DNA of 64,000 nucleotides from RGIG3002 sp964449325. Its GTDB lineage: Bacteria; Bacillota; Clostridia; Lachnospirales; Lachnospiraceae. The stretch lies in contig CAYUYJ010000009.1 in assembly GCA_964449325.1 (NCBI GenBank), forward strand, positions 1 to 64,000, read 5' to 3'. Position 1 is the first letter of the stretch. Each line of letters opens with the position of its first letter. This document shows, in pieces, positions 8,703 through 16,101 of this stretch. Below the pieces are notes generated by a model. It was not told the DNA's origin. It saw only the letters and a list, made by a program, of their open reading frames with translations, and searched no databases. Position numbers and translations under genes: made by a program.

Positions 8703-9449
8703 ATGTTATTCAAAAAAGAAAAACATCATAAAAAAGATGATTCTACTATATCCATGTATCTGGCTTGTGAAAAAAGCTGGGTTTATGAAATGCTTATGCT
8801 GACTGCCGGCATCATGGGTGTATATACATTTGTCTTGCGGGGCAGGGTTTTCTGCAATGCTCAGACTGCTAATTTTGTAATGATGGCTGTTGCGTTCGGG
8901 GAAGGTAATTGGGAAAATGGATTCTATTATTTGATTCCTATCACTGCTTACTGCGTTGGAGCTCTGTTATCAGAATTATTACCAAATCTTGTTAAAAAAA
9001 TTGGCTTATTGCGTTGGGATACTTATCTGATTGGTTTTGAAATAATAGTTTTATTCCTTGTAGGGTGTTTGCCTTTTAGTGTACCGAATCAAATAGTTCA
9101 GGTTTCCATTAATTTTATTGCATCTATGCAGTATAACACTTTCCGTCAGGCAGAAGGCATTCCAATGGCAACCACCTTTTGTACAAACCATGTTAGGCAA
9201 ATTGGCATTGGAATCGCAAAATATATTTATAAAAAGGATAATGTCGCAATACGAAAAAGTCTGATACACTTAAAAATGATTGGTTTCTTTTTTGTGGGAG
9301 GTATTGCTGCAACCATATTATGTCATCTGATAAAAGAAAAAGCGATATGGCTTACTCTCGTTCCAATGATTTCTATATTCATATCTCTCATTTATGCAGA
9401 TCTTTTTTCAGAGCGGGATAAGTTACAGGAAAAACCACATGGTCACTAA
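8703..9449 (+). CDS. YoaK family (DUF1275) membrane protein
   Basis: A 248-residue integral membrane protein with about six hydrophobic segments and the features of the YoaK/DUF1275 family, for example VLRGRVFCNAQTANFV near residue 45, where the first transmembrane segments place the QTGN-like motif (here QTANFV), and FRQAEGIPMATTFCT near 155. The biochemical function of the family is unknown. ATG 8703 is preceded by AGAGGT at a good distance, so I prefer it to TTG 8685. It follows the C-N hydrolase by 41 bases and ends at a terminator, so it is probably the last gene of the nitrogen-scavenging operon; a transport role is conceivable but unproven. Confidence 0.8.
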   Translation: MLFKKEKHHKKDDSTISMYLACEKSWVYEMLMLTAGIMGVYTFVLRGRVFCNAQTANFVMMAVAFGEGNWENGFYYLIPITAYCVGALLSELLPNLVKKIGLLRWDTYLIGFEIIVLFLVGCLPFSVPNQIVQVSINFIASMQYNTFRQAEGIPMATTFCTNHVRQIGIGIAKYIYKKDNVAIRKSLIHLKMIGFFFVGGIAATILCHLIKEKAIWLTLVPMISIFISLIYADLFSERDKLQEKPHGH

Positions 9450-9462
9450 GGTTATATTAACG

Positions 9463-9503
9463 AAAGGTTATGCTGGACTTTCCTGTTTTAACCTTTTATT
9501 TTT
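9463..9503 (+). terminator. Terminator after the YoaK gene
   Basis: AAAGGTTA (9463-9470) pairs with TAACCTTT (9489-9496), followed by a T-rich tract. It probably ends the operon that starts at 554. Confidence 0.8.
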
Positions 9504-9543
9504 ACTTGAAGAAAACATTATAAGAAAATGAATATAGTGAATG

Positions 9544-9590
9544 TAATCCTACTGGAAAGTATAAGCACGGTGGGATTATTTTTTATTTTT
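9544..9590 (+). terminator. Second terminator-like hairpin
   Basis: TAATCCTAC (9544-9552) pairs with GTGGGATTA (9570-9578) through one G-T pair, followed by eleven T among twelve bases. Only 40 bases separate it from the previous terminator, with no gene between, so it is either a backup terminator or the end of an unseen small RNA. Confidence 0.7.
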
Positions 9591-10196
9591 GGACATCTTT
9601 TTCAAGTTTTTTTCTGGCAAAGAATCTTAGTATTTCACTATTTTTCAAAATGCTCAAATTTATATAGAAACAATTGAGGAGAACTCGGAGCGTCATCTAA
9701 AGAAGGTTTTGTGAATATGGTAAGTGTGGAGTGGAGGAATATGCTAAAAAACAGTGAGAATGACACTTACAATCCTTGCATGGCTCAATAAAGCAGTTTT
9801 GAAAAAGAACATTATTTTTCCCAAAGCGATGCAAGAAACCTTAATTCAAAAAAATAAAATAGTTTTCTTTTATTGTTGCGCTTAACAAGTAAACTTTTTA
9901 GAAAAAAGAAAGGTCTCTAACTGTGTAACATATATATCTTAAGCACCTGAAGAAGGCAGAGAGGAGTATACGATGACAGTAATAGCAAAATAAAAACGGT
10001 TTTTTTATAAAAATACTAAACTATGAAACTGCACAGTGCACAATGCAGTTTCGTAGTGCCGCCTTCTGATTTTGTACAGAATATTTGGTAACATTAGACT
10101 ACTCTCTCATGACATAGCCGTTAAAAAAACAGGAGTTTTTGACGATACAAAATTATATAGCCTACGGATTTATGGAAAATCAAGGAGGGTGATTTC
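9591..10196. other. Gene-poor stretch with a stem-loop
   Basis: I see no recognisable gene in these 600 bases. They contain a six-codon frame (9973-9993) with an AGGAG site and, shortly after it, a hairpin in which CTATGAAACTGC (10021-10032) pairs with GCAGTTTCGTAG (10045-10056) with one mismatch. The hairpin has no following T-tract. The rest is AT-rich without clear structure and could be remnants of a decayed gene. Confidence 0.5.
9973..9993 (+). CDS. Possible leader peptide of six residues
   Basis: ATG 9973 opens a frame of six codons (MTVIAK) and stop, with AGGAG at a proper distance upstream and a stem-loop 30 bases downstream. This could be a regulatory leader peptide for the next gene or merely chance in AT-rich DNA; no amino-acid run typical of attenuation is present. 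Confidence 0.15.
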   Translation: MTVIAK

Positions 10197-10733
10197 ATGA
10201 AGGTTATCAATCTGGCTACAGAGACGGAGCAAAAGGAAAGAACGACTGTAAATGTACAGGCAGCTAAACAGCAGAAGACGGCAGGTTTATCCGACAACAA
10301 AAAGGAAAATCTCACAGGGAAAAGCGGAGCAACGGTAGAAATTTCTGAGGAAGCAAAACAGAAGTACGCACAGATGCAAAGTCTGTTACAGAATATGAAA
10401 GATATGAAAGAACAGAACAAAGAAGCGGAAGAATATGTAAAAGATGTGGGAAAGATTATGACCATTTTCCGCAGGATTGCCAATGGAGATATAGTGCCTT
10501 GGAGGGACGAAAAGAAACTGATGGAATACAGCAGTGAGATGTACCAGATGGCAAAAAATGCAGCAATGCTTGCGGAAAATGATAAGCCGAAGAAATATAA
10601 ATCCGTGGACGAGGAGGAAGAAGAACAGCGGCGGGGACAGGATACTTCGGATACTTCTTGCATAGGAATCAGCGGCATGGAGGATGCTATGTACAATAGT
10701 GGTGAAACCACCGAGGAGATGCCGGTTGAATAA
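10197..10733 (+). CDS. Hypothetical protein with coiled-coil region
   Basis: 178 residues, not recognised. It is hydrophilic, without signal peptide or membrane segment. After a Lys/Gln/Thr-rich N-terminus comes GATVEISEEAKQKY (residues about 44-57), a motif of a kind seen in Lachnospiraceae flagellar and secreted small proteins, followed by a strongly helical charged stretch (60-85), a segment with IFRRIANGDIVPW (about 93-105), and an acidic C-terminus. A GGAGGGTG site precedes the ATG. It stands alone between the gene-poor stretch and the Mn riboswitch. The codon use is coding-like, so I believe the gene is real; no function is claimed. Confidence 0.7.
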   Translation: MKVINLATETEQKERTTVNVQAAKQQKTAGLSDNKKENLTGKSGATVEISEEAKQKYAQMQSLLQNMKDMKEQNKEAEEYVKDVGKIMTIFRRIANGDIVPWRDEKKLMEYSSEMYQMAKNAAMLAENDKPKKYKSVDEEEEEQRRGQDTSDTSCIGISGMEDAMYNSGETTEEMPVE

Positions 10734-10806
10734 AGTTCCCTTCTAAAAGGTGTGTAAAAAGTAATTCAAAGCGTGAAAAAGTATTGAAAAAGTATATGCG
10801 CACAGG

Positions 10807-10836
10807 TTGACAAATTCTGACAAAATATGTTATTTT
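10807..10836 (+). promoter_or_regulatory. Promoter of the riboswitch-antiporter unit
   Basis: TTGACA at 10807-10812 and TATTTT at 10831-10836 with an 18-base spacer, just 15 bases before the first helix of the riboswitch. Confidence 0.55.
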
Positions 10837-10850
10837 AAATTAAGTTTATT

Positions 10851-10943
10851 CTAAAAGGGAGTAGTTGTCATGCGCAATCAACATACCCCGGGTTTCCCGT
10901 GGTTGTGCATCTTTCAAAGGATTTGAGAGGACGAGACTTTTAG
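10851..10943 (+). promoter_or_regulatory. Mn(II)-sensing yybP-ykoY riboswitch aptamer
   Basis: The conserved elements of the yybP-ykoY class are present: GGGAGTAG at 10857-10864, CAACATACC in the middle and GAGAGGACGAGA at 10925-10936. Helix P1 is formed by CTAAAAG (10851-10857) and CTTTTAG (10937-10943), perfectly complementary. The 3' strand of P1 shares bases with the terminator at 10933-10998, so Mn(II) binding should stabilise P1 and let transcription continue into the antiporter gene. Class members commonly control Mn exporters, TerC proteins, P-type ATPases and cation/calcium antiporters. Confidence 0.88.
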
Positions 10944-10998
10944 CATACCAGATAAAGGATAAGTATTCCTTTGTCGGTGTGCGAAAGTCTCTTTTTTT
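10933..10998 (+). terminator. Riboswitch expression-platform terminator
   Basis: GAGACTTT (10933-10940) pairs with AAAGTCTC (10984-10991), extended by GCATACC (10943-10949) with GGTGTGC (10976-10982), then seven T. It overlaps the 3' half of aptamer helix P1, making terminator and ligand-bound aptamer mutually exclusive. Confidence 0.88.
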
Positions 10999-11079
10999 AT
11001 GTAATAAGAAAACTTCTTGAAGGAAAAACTGTGTAAAATTTCAGAAATTGAAAAAACTAAGGAAAGAGGAGAACGAAAT

Positions 11080-12021
11080 ATGGAAATTATTATTCAGGTT
11101 TTGTTACTTGTGGTTGGCTTTACCATGCTGATTAAGGGTGCCGACTGGTTTGTGGAAGGAGCATCCAAAATTGCGGACAAATTGGGAATCCCTCAACTGA
11201 TTATCGGTCTTACGATTGTGGCGATGGGCACCAGTGCACCGGAGGCGGCAATCAGTATATCTGCTTCTTTAAAAGGCAGTGCAGATATTGCTGTAGGTAA
11301 CGTAGTAGGAAGCAATATTATGAATGTTCTTGTGATTCTCGGAATCACTTCTCTGATTATTCCGCTTGCCGTACAGAAGTCAACGATTAAATACGAAATT
11401 CCTTTTGTACTCATAATCAGTGTGATTTTTGCGGCTATCGGTCTTACCGACAATGTGGTAGGAAGAGGAGACGGACTGATTCTGTGGGGATTGTTTATTA
11501 TTTATCTTTCCTATTTGTTCCGCATGGCGAAAAAGGGACAGGCATCCATAGAAGAGGGTGAAGAGGCAAAAGAGAATGAAAGTATTCTGAAAATGATCGC
11601 CTTGATTCTTGTGGGATGTGTATTGATTGTTGTGGGAAGCAACATCAGCGTTGATGCAGCAACCAGATTGGCGGAAATCTTTGGTATGAGTGAGCGTTTA
11701 ATCGGTCTTACCATTGTAGCTCTCGGAACTTCCCTGCCGGAGCTTGTAACAAGTGTTACAGCAGGGCTCAAAGGAAAAGCTGATATTGCGGTAGGAAATA
11801 TTGTGGGAAGTAATATTTTCAATATTTTGTTTGTAATTGGTACGTCGGCGTTGATTACACCGGTTGCTTATCAGGCAAACTTCCTTGTGGACAGCATTGT
11901 ATGTATCGCAACAGTAGCATTATTACTTGTATGTGTTTTGAATAAAGACAACAAATTAAAGCGGTGGGGCGGTATTGGAATGCTGCTGTGCTACGGAGCA
12001 TATTTCGTTTATTTGATTTAG
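11080..12021 (+). CDS. Cation/Ca2+ (Na+ or K+-coupled) antiporter, YrbG-like
   Basis: A 313-residue CaCA-superfamily membrane antiporter with about ten helices and the two inverted alpha-repeats: MGTSAPEAAIS with VVGSNIMNVLVI in the first half (residues about 48-90), LGTSLPELVTS with IVGSNIFNILFV in the second (about 206-250). It exchanges Ca2+ or a similar divalent ion against monovalent cations across the cytoplasmic membrane. ATG 11080 is preceded by AGAGGAGA; the longer frame from 11017 lacks a site. Control by the Mn riboswitch upstream makes Mn(II) export or Mn/Ca balance the likely role here. It is a single-gene unit ended by the terminator at 12030. Confidence 0.92.
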   Translation: MEIIIQVLLLVVGFTMLIKGADWFVEGASKIADKLGIPQLIIGLTIVAMGTSAPEAAISISASLKGSADIAVGNVVGSNIMNVLVILGITSLIIPLAVQKSTIKYEIPFVLIISVIFAAIGLTDNVVGRGDGLILWGLFIIYLSYLFRMAKKGQASIEEGEEAKENESILKMIALILVGCVLIVVGSNISVDAATRLAEIFGMSERLIGLTIVALGTSLPELVTSVTAGLKGKADIAVGNIVGSNIFNILFVIGTSALITPVAYQANFLVDSIVCIATVALLLVCVLNKDNKLKRWGGIGMLLCYGAYFVYLI

Positions 12022-12029
12022 AGTTTTCA

Positions 12030-12070
12030 ATCCCTGAAAGAGTGTAAAAGCTTTTTCGGGGATATTTTTT
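12030..12070 (+). terminator. Terminator of the antiporter gene
   Basis: ATCCCTGAAAG (12030-12040) pairs with CTTTTTCGGGGAT (12051-12063) with wobble and one extra base, followed by TTTTTT. Confidence 0.8.
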
Positions 12071-12100
12071 GGAAAAAGTGAAATGTATTTGAATTTATAC

Positions 12101-12128
12101 GTGACAGATAAAAAAAATGTGGTATGAT
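12101..12128 (+). promoter_or_regulatory. Promoter of the phosphofructokinase gene
   Basis: GTGACA (12101-12106) and TATGAT (12123-12128) with a 16-base spacer, 90 bases before the start codon. Confidence 0.5.
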
Positions 12129-12218
12129 AGGAGTGTTGTAAATCGGACAAAGCGATGAAAAACAGAATCTGAGTAATGTTTAGGTATGTCAGGGCAAGAA
12201 GGAGGAGCATAATCGATT

Positions 12219-13451
12219 ATGAGAGGAAACATTGTTGTTGGACAGTCAGGCGGACCTACGGCGGTCATTAATGCATCCGTAGCGGGTGTATATAGTGCAG
12301 CAAAAAGAGCGGGTATACAAAAAGTATACGGTATGGAACATGGAATACAGGGCTTTTTGCAGGAAGAACTCATAGATTTGGATGAATATCTGGAAGATGG
12401 TATGGGCATCGAAATTTTAAAGCGTACCCCTTCCGCTTTTCTGGGTACCTGTCGCTTTAAAATGCCGGTCATAGAAGAAAATGAGGAGATTTATGAGCAG
12501 GTATTTCGTATCATGGAGAAATACAACATTGAGGCCTTATTCTATATCGGTGGAAATGATTCCATGGATACGATTAAAATGTTATCCGATTATGCAAAGG
12601 CAACAGGAAAGAAGCAACGCTTTGTAGGTGTACCGAAAACAGTAGATAACGACCTGCCGGTAACAGACCATTGCCCGGGGTATGGTTCCGCAGCAAAATA
12701 TATTGCAACAACCGTAAAAGAAGTAATTTGTGACAATGGTTCCTTCGGTATGGACAAGCCCTCCATCTGTGTAGTAGAAATTATGGGACGGCATGCAGGC
12801 TGGCTTACGGCAGCAGCATCTCTTTGCAGAAACGACGATTGTGATGGTCCGGCGGCTATTTATCTGCCGGAAAGGACTTTTGATATACAACAGTTTGTAA
12901 AAGATATGAAAGAAATAGGCGAAACGAAACGTGCAGCCGTTGTTGCCGTATCTGAAGGCATAAAACTGGCAGACGGCAGATTTGTCTGTGAACTCGGCGG
13001 AACAGATCAGGGAACCGATGTATTCGGGCATAAACAGCTTTCCGGCTGTGGCAACACGCTGTCCGATATTATTGCCAAAGAATTAGGCTACAAAACCCGT
13101 GCCATTGAATTTTCCACTGTGCAGCGTTCCGCTACTCATATTGCTTCCCTGACCGATATTGATGAAGCCTTTATGGCAGGCAGTGACGCAGTAGAAGCAG
13201 CAAGAGAAGGGAAAACCGGCATTATGGTAACACTTGTTCGCGACAATCAGTTCCCTTATCACTGCACAACCGGAACCTACGACATCCACGAAATTGCCAA
13301 CTTTGAAAAATGTGTTCCGGCAGAGTGGATTACCGCAGATGGTTTAAATGTGACGCAGGAGTTTGTGGATTACGCCCAGCCCCTCATCTTAGGAGAACTT
13401 ACTCCCTACATGGTAAACGGTGTTCCCAGACACTTGGTAAGAAAGAAATAA
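12219..13451 (+). CDS. pfp: 6-phosphofructokinase, PPi-type
   Basis: A 410-residue cytosolic phosphofructokinase converting fructose 6-phosphate to fructose 1,6-bisphosphate in glycolysis. It shows GQSGGPTAVINAS at the N-terminus, GGNDSMDT near residue 109, PKTVDNDL near 139 and MGRHAGWL near 189. An Asp in the GG-x-D position and Lys in PKT are the residues that mark pyrophosphate-dependent enzymes, where ATP enzymes have GGDG and PGT. So PPi is the probable phosphoryl donor. Length and sequence fit the longer clostridial group rather than the 320-residue PfkA. An AGAAGGAGGAG site precedes the ATG. It is monocistronic, with its own promoter and a terminator at 13543. Confidence 0.9.
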   Translation: MRGNIVVGQSGGPTAVINASVAGVYSAAKRAGIQKVYGMEHGIQGFLQEELIDLDEYLEDGMGIEILKRTPSAFLGTCRFKMPVIEENEEIYEQVFRIMEKYNIEALFYIGGNDSMDTIKMLSDYAKATGKKQRFVGVPKTVDNDLPVTDHCPGYGSAAKYIATTVKEVICDNGSFGMDKPSICVVEIMGRHAGWLTAAASLCRNDDCDGPAAIYLPERTFDIQQFVKDMKEIGETKRAAVVAVSEGIKLADGRFVCELGGTDQGTDVFGHKQLSGCGNTLSDIIAKELGYKTRAIEFSTVQRSATHIASLTDIDEAFMAGSDAVEAAREGKTGIMVTLVRDNQFPYHCTTGTYDIHEIANFEKCVPAEWITADGLNVTQEFVDYAQPLILGELTPYMVNGVPRHLVRKK

Positions 13452-13542
13452 TCCCAATTATATCGATGATGATTCATACTGGCATATAAATCTATACTTT
13501 CCCAATAGATTGCTTTTTTAATCACATTTTAGCAAAATTAGT

Positions 13543-13580
13543 AAAGCCTTTCAGAAATTTTGAAAGGTTTTCTCTTTTTT
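13543..13580 (+). terminator. Terminator of the phosphofructokinase gene
   Basis: AAAGCCTTTC (13543-13552) pairs with GAAAGGTTTT (13562-13571), followed by a T-rich tract. Confidence 0.75.
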
Positions 13581-13600
13581 CTCTTTTTATTTCAGTAACG

Positions 13601-13628
13601 TTGACAGACAATTAGGCGAAGGTATAAT
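13601..13628 (+). promoter_or_regulatory. Strong promoter of the DUF4230 gene
   Basis: Perfect TTGACA (13601-13606) and TATAAT (13623-13628) separated by 16 bases. The untranslated leader of about 120 bases that follows shows no structure I recognise. Confidence 0.8.
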
Positions 13629-13754
13629 ATTTGGTTATTCTCAAATGCCTTATTTTATAGTAATATACCTTTATATGGTAATTGTACTGAAGTGTACGCA
13701 AAATTTACAAATACTCTTATGATAAAACTAACCATAGAAAGGGAGAAAAATACT

Positions 13755-14483
13755 ATGAGTAAAGAAAAAGGAAATGAATTGAGTTTATTGATTGAGCACA
13801 AAAGAAGGCTAATTAAGAGTGCAATAATTGTAGTTGTATTATTAGCCATAGTATTAGCAGTATTTTTCAAAGGCTATACAAGTGCTAAAGAGAAATATGA
13901 AATTATAATTAAAGAACTGGAAGAAGAAAATGAAAGGCTTTCAGACCCGGTTGTAGTGCATGAAGTGGCTACAAGAGAAGTTAATATTGATTTAATTAAT
14001 ACAGAAATACAAGATATTGGAGAACTTGCAACGATAGAGTATTTATATACTGATGCGGGCAAATTTGAAGACCTTAAGCAATTATTTGGAATTAACGTTC
14101 CATTTACAACGAAGTCATTTGTTGCTAAATGGGATGGCTCTATTAAGGCTGGTGTAGATATAAGTAAAGTCACAGCTGAAGAAAACAAAATAAAAAAGGA
14201 AATTATTGTCTATATTCCAAAAGCCGAAATACTTTCTCATGAGATAGACAACGAAAGTATTGAGACACTTGATGAAAAGGATGGATTATTTAATCCGATT
14301 GAAATTGATGATATTCGAGAGTTTGATGCTGTTAGTAAAGAGGCTATGGAACAAAGGGCTATCGAAAATGGTATTTTAGAAAAGGCCTTCGAGAATGCTA
14401 AAGATATTATATACAAGTTTATTAATACAGAGGCAGTGAAAGAACTGGAATATACTATTACGTTTGAAGTTATTGAGGGATAA
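13755..14483 (+). CDS. DUF4230 domain protein, membrane-anchored
   Basis: 242 residues. A single N-terminal membrane helix (SAIIVVVLLAIVLAVFF, residues about 22-40) is followed by a short coiled coil and a DUF4230 domain (about 70-240) recognisable by TKSFVAKWDGSIKAGVDISKV and the strand pattern after it. The topology suggests an anchored protein with the domain outside. The family has no known function. ATG 13755 has AAAGGGAG ten bases upstream and is preferred over 13692. A perfect sigma-A promoter and its own terminator make it a well-expressed single gene. Confidence 0.8.
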   Translation: MSKEKGNELSLLIEHKRRLIKSAIIVVVLLAIVLAVFFKGYTSAKEKYEIIIKELEEENERLSDPVVVHEVATREVNIDLINTEIQDIGELATIEYLYTDAGKFEDLKQLFGINVPFTTKSFVAKWDGSIKAGVDISKVTAEENKIKKEIIVYIPKAEILSHEIDNESIETLDEKDGLFNPIEIDDIREFDAVSKEAMEQRAIENGILEKAFENAKDIIYKFINTEAVKELEYTITFEVIEG

Positions 14484-14490
14484 TCAAAGG

Positions 14491-14530
14491 GCAAGGTACT
14501 TTCTTGATGCGGAGAGTGCCTTGCTTTTAT
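14491..14530 (+). terminator. Terminator of the DUF4230 gene
   Basis: GCAAGGTACT (14491-14500) pairs with AGTGCCTTGC (14514-14523) with one wobble pair, followed by TTTTAT. Confidence 0.85.
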
Positions 14531-14615
14531 GTTCTAAAATTTCCAGTGATGGCATTTGAGCAAATGTTATGAGATGCGTGGATATTCGAGTTAGTTGGAA
14601 AATTTATTCATAATA

Positions 14616-14626
14616 GAAAACGTTTT
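14616..14626. promoter_or_regulatory. Distal LacI-type operator motif
   Basis: GAAAACGTTTT, with the symmetric core AAAACGTTTT at 14617-14626, repeats the operator at 14990-15001. It lies on the far side of the inverted-repeat element, about 375 bases upstream, and may be an auxiliary site. Confidence 0.35.
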
Positions 14627-14651
14627 TTACTCAAAATGTGTATACATTCAT

Positions 14652-14876
14652 ATGGCAAAACTGTTTGGTTTGTGTGACTGATGTAGGATATTAGATTTGC
14701 TTAATGTTCTGTTTTTAATCAGTAATTCGGCGGCAGGGATGCCGACGAAAGGCTGAAACTGAGCCAAGGATGGCGAATTTCAGCCGCTTACGTCCGTTTG
14801 TGAGGCAACTGTCGTCAGGACATTTTGCAAATCTTATATCCGGAATATGGAACAACAAACCAAACAGTTTTGCCAT
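14652..14876. repeat. 225-bp element with long terminal inverted repeats (MITE-like)
   Basis: The left arm (14652-14706) and the reverse complement of the right arm (14821-14876) share 22 identical bases, ATGGCAAAACTGTTTGGTT and onward, and align further with gaps through GGATAT-AGATTTGC to AATG. The middle is GC-richer than its surroundings and holds internal hairpins, for example GGCTGAAA pairing with TTTCAGCC. It encodes no protein. A non-autonomous mobile element or a dispersed structured repeat are the likely explanations; clear target duplications are not visible. Confidence 0.65.
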
Positions 14877-14952
14877 ACATCCTTATTTCGCATCTTTTCT
14901 CAAAAAAAAATAATATAGAAAAATTGCACAAAAAAAACTCAAAAAATTTGTA

Positions 14953-14982
14953 TTGACAATACCCCATAGGATATTGTAATAT
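14953..14982 (+). promoter_or_regulatory. Promoter of the lacI1-phosphorylase operon
   Basis: TTGACA (14953-14958) and TAATAT (14977-14982) with an 18-base spacer, directly followed by the operator at 14990. Confidence 0.65.
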
Positions 14983-14989
14983 GATTTCA

Positions 14990-15001
14990 GAAAACGTTTT
15001 C
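14990..15001. promoter_or_regulatory. LacI-type operator over the transcription start
   Basis: GAAAACGTTTTC is a perfect 12-bp palindrome centred on CG, typical of LacI/CcpA-family operators, eight bases after the -10 box. Binding there would block transcription, so the regulator encoded next probably represses itself and the phosphorylase. The same core recurs in front of the maltodextrin operon. Confidence 0.75.
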
Positions 15002-15025
15002 CGAGAAAATAACAGGAGAATTGCG

Positions 15026-16015
15026 ATGGTATCAATTAAGGATGTTGCAAAACACGCAGGCGTAGCAATTTCTACGGTATCCAAGGTATTGAACAATTAT
15101 CCGAATATCAGTGAAGAGACAAAGAAGAAAGTCAACGCGGCAATCGAGGAACTGCAATTTGTTCCAAACTCCATTGCGGCAGCACTTTCCTCAAAACAGT
15201 CCGGCAGGGTAGCACTTCTTATCAATCTGATTACGCAGACACAGGCGGTTGATGAAATTGATATGCAGTATCTCTCCGGGGCCATTCAGCAGGCGAAGGA
15301 AATGAGTATTGATGTAATTACCGTATTCTTTTCCATGCTGAAGGATATGAGTGTGGAAGAAATCACACGATATTTTCAGTCACAGAATATTTCGGGAATT
15401 GTGATTTACGGTATGTCAAAAGATGATAAAGTGCTTCATCAGCTTATTGAGGAGAGAACCTTTAAAATCGTTTTGATTGATGCACCAATGGTAAATTCCG
15501 ATACATCCTGTGTTTGGATTGATCACAGACAGGCACAGTATGATGTGGCAAAGCGGACGATAGAAGAAAATACCTGTAAGCGGATTCTATATATAGCCGG
15601 AAAGAAAAACGGTTATGTAACGGAAAGGCGTTTGGAAGGCATAAAACAACTGGTAGAGGAGAAAAAATTACAAATTCTGATTCGGAACGGAGAATTCTCT
15701 GAATTGCAGGCAAGGAATATTACTTTCCAGTATGCAAAGAATAAAGACGTAGTTGTGTGTGCTTCCGATTTGATGGCTATCGGAGCAATGAAAGCATTGA
15801 CCGAGATGGACATTTTCCGTCCGGTATGCGGTTTTGACGGCATAACCCTGATGGGGTATGTGGGAAAACAGATGAATACCATCAGACAGAATTTCAGTCA
15901 TATTTCAGCGGAAGCGGTTAAGGAAGTATATCGCCTGATGAATGGCGGTGAAGGACAGGAATTGATACTGCCTCACAGCATAGAAAGATTACAATATCTG
16001 GACATCATCTGCTGA
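15026..16015 (+). CDS. LacI-family transcriptional regulator (maltodextrin regulon)
   Basis: A 329-residue DNA-binding repressor. The N-terminal helix-turn-helix and hinge (VSIKDVAKHAGVAISTVSKV, then PNSIAAALSSKQSG) is followed by a periplasmic-binding-like sensor domain. ATG 15026 with AGGAGA seven bases upstream is the start; the frame from 14981 begins inside the promoter. The own promoter carries a palindromic operator, and a glycogen/maltodextrin phosphorylase gene follows after 86 bases. The similarity of the operator to the array at 28926-28975 suggests that this protein, or its paralogue at 33828, controls both loci. The effector is probably a maltodextrin or sugar phosphate, by inference. 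Confidence 0.88.
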   Translation: MVSIKDVAKHAGVAISTVSKVLNNYPNISEETKKKVNAAIEELQFVPNSIAAALSSKQSGRVALLINLITQTQAVDEIDMQYLSGAIQQAKEMSIDVITVFFSMLKDMSVEEITRYFQSQNISGIVIYGMSKDDKVLHQLIEERTFKIVLIDAPMVNSDTSCVWIDHRQAQYDVAKRTIEENTCKRILYIAGKKNGYVTERRLEGIKQLVEEKKLQILIRNGEFSELQARNITFQYAKNKDVVVCASDLMAIGAMKALTEMDIFRPVCGFDGITLMGYVGKQMNTIRQNFSHISAEAVKEVYRLMNGGEGQELILPHSIERLQYLDIIC

Positions 16016-16101
16016 CAATATAGGATAGCCGAAAAGGCAGCAGGAAGAATAAATTAAAAGGAAACATGCAGATGCGTGAAACGCGCAGGAATGGAGGAAA
16101 A

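Noticed and set aside
12219..13451. Assignment of the phosphofructokinase as ATP-dependent PfkA
   Set aside because: GGNDS and PKTVDND carry the Asp and Lys that mark PPi-dependent enzymes, and the protein is about 90 residues longer than PfkA.
14815..15096. Reverse-strand open frame across the right arm of the inverted-repeat element and the lacI start
   Set aside because: It overlaps the promoter, operator and first codons of the LacI gene, and its sequence resembles no protein family.
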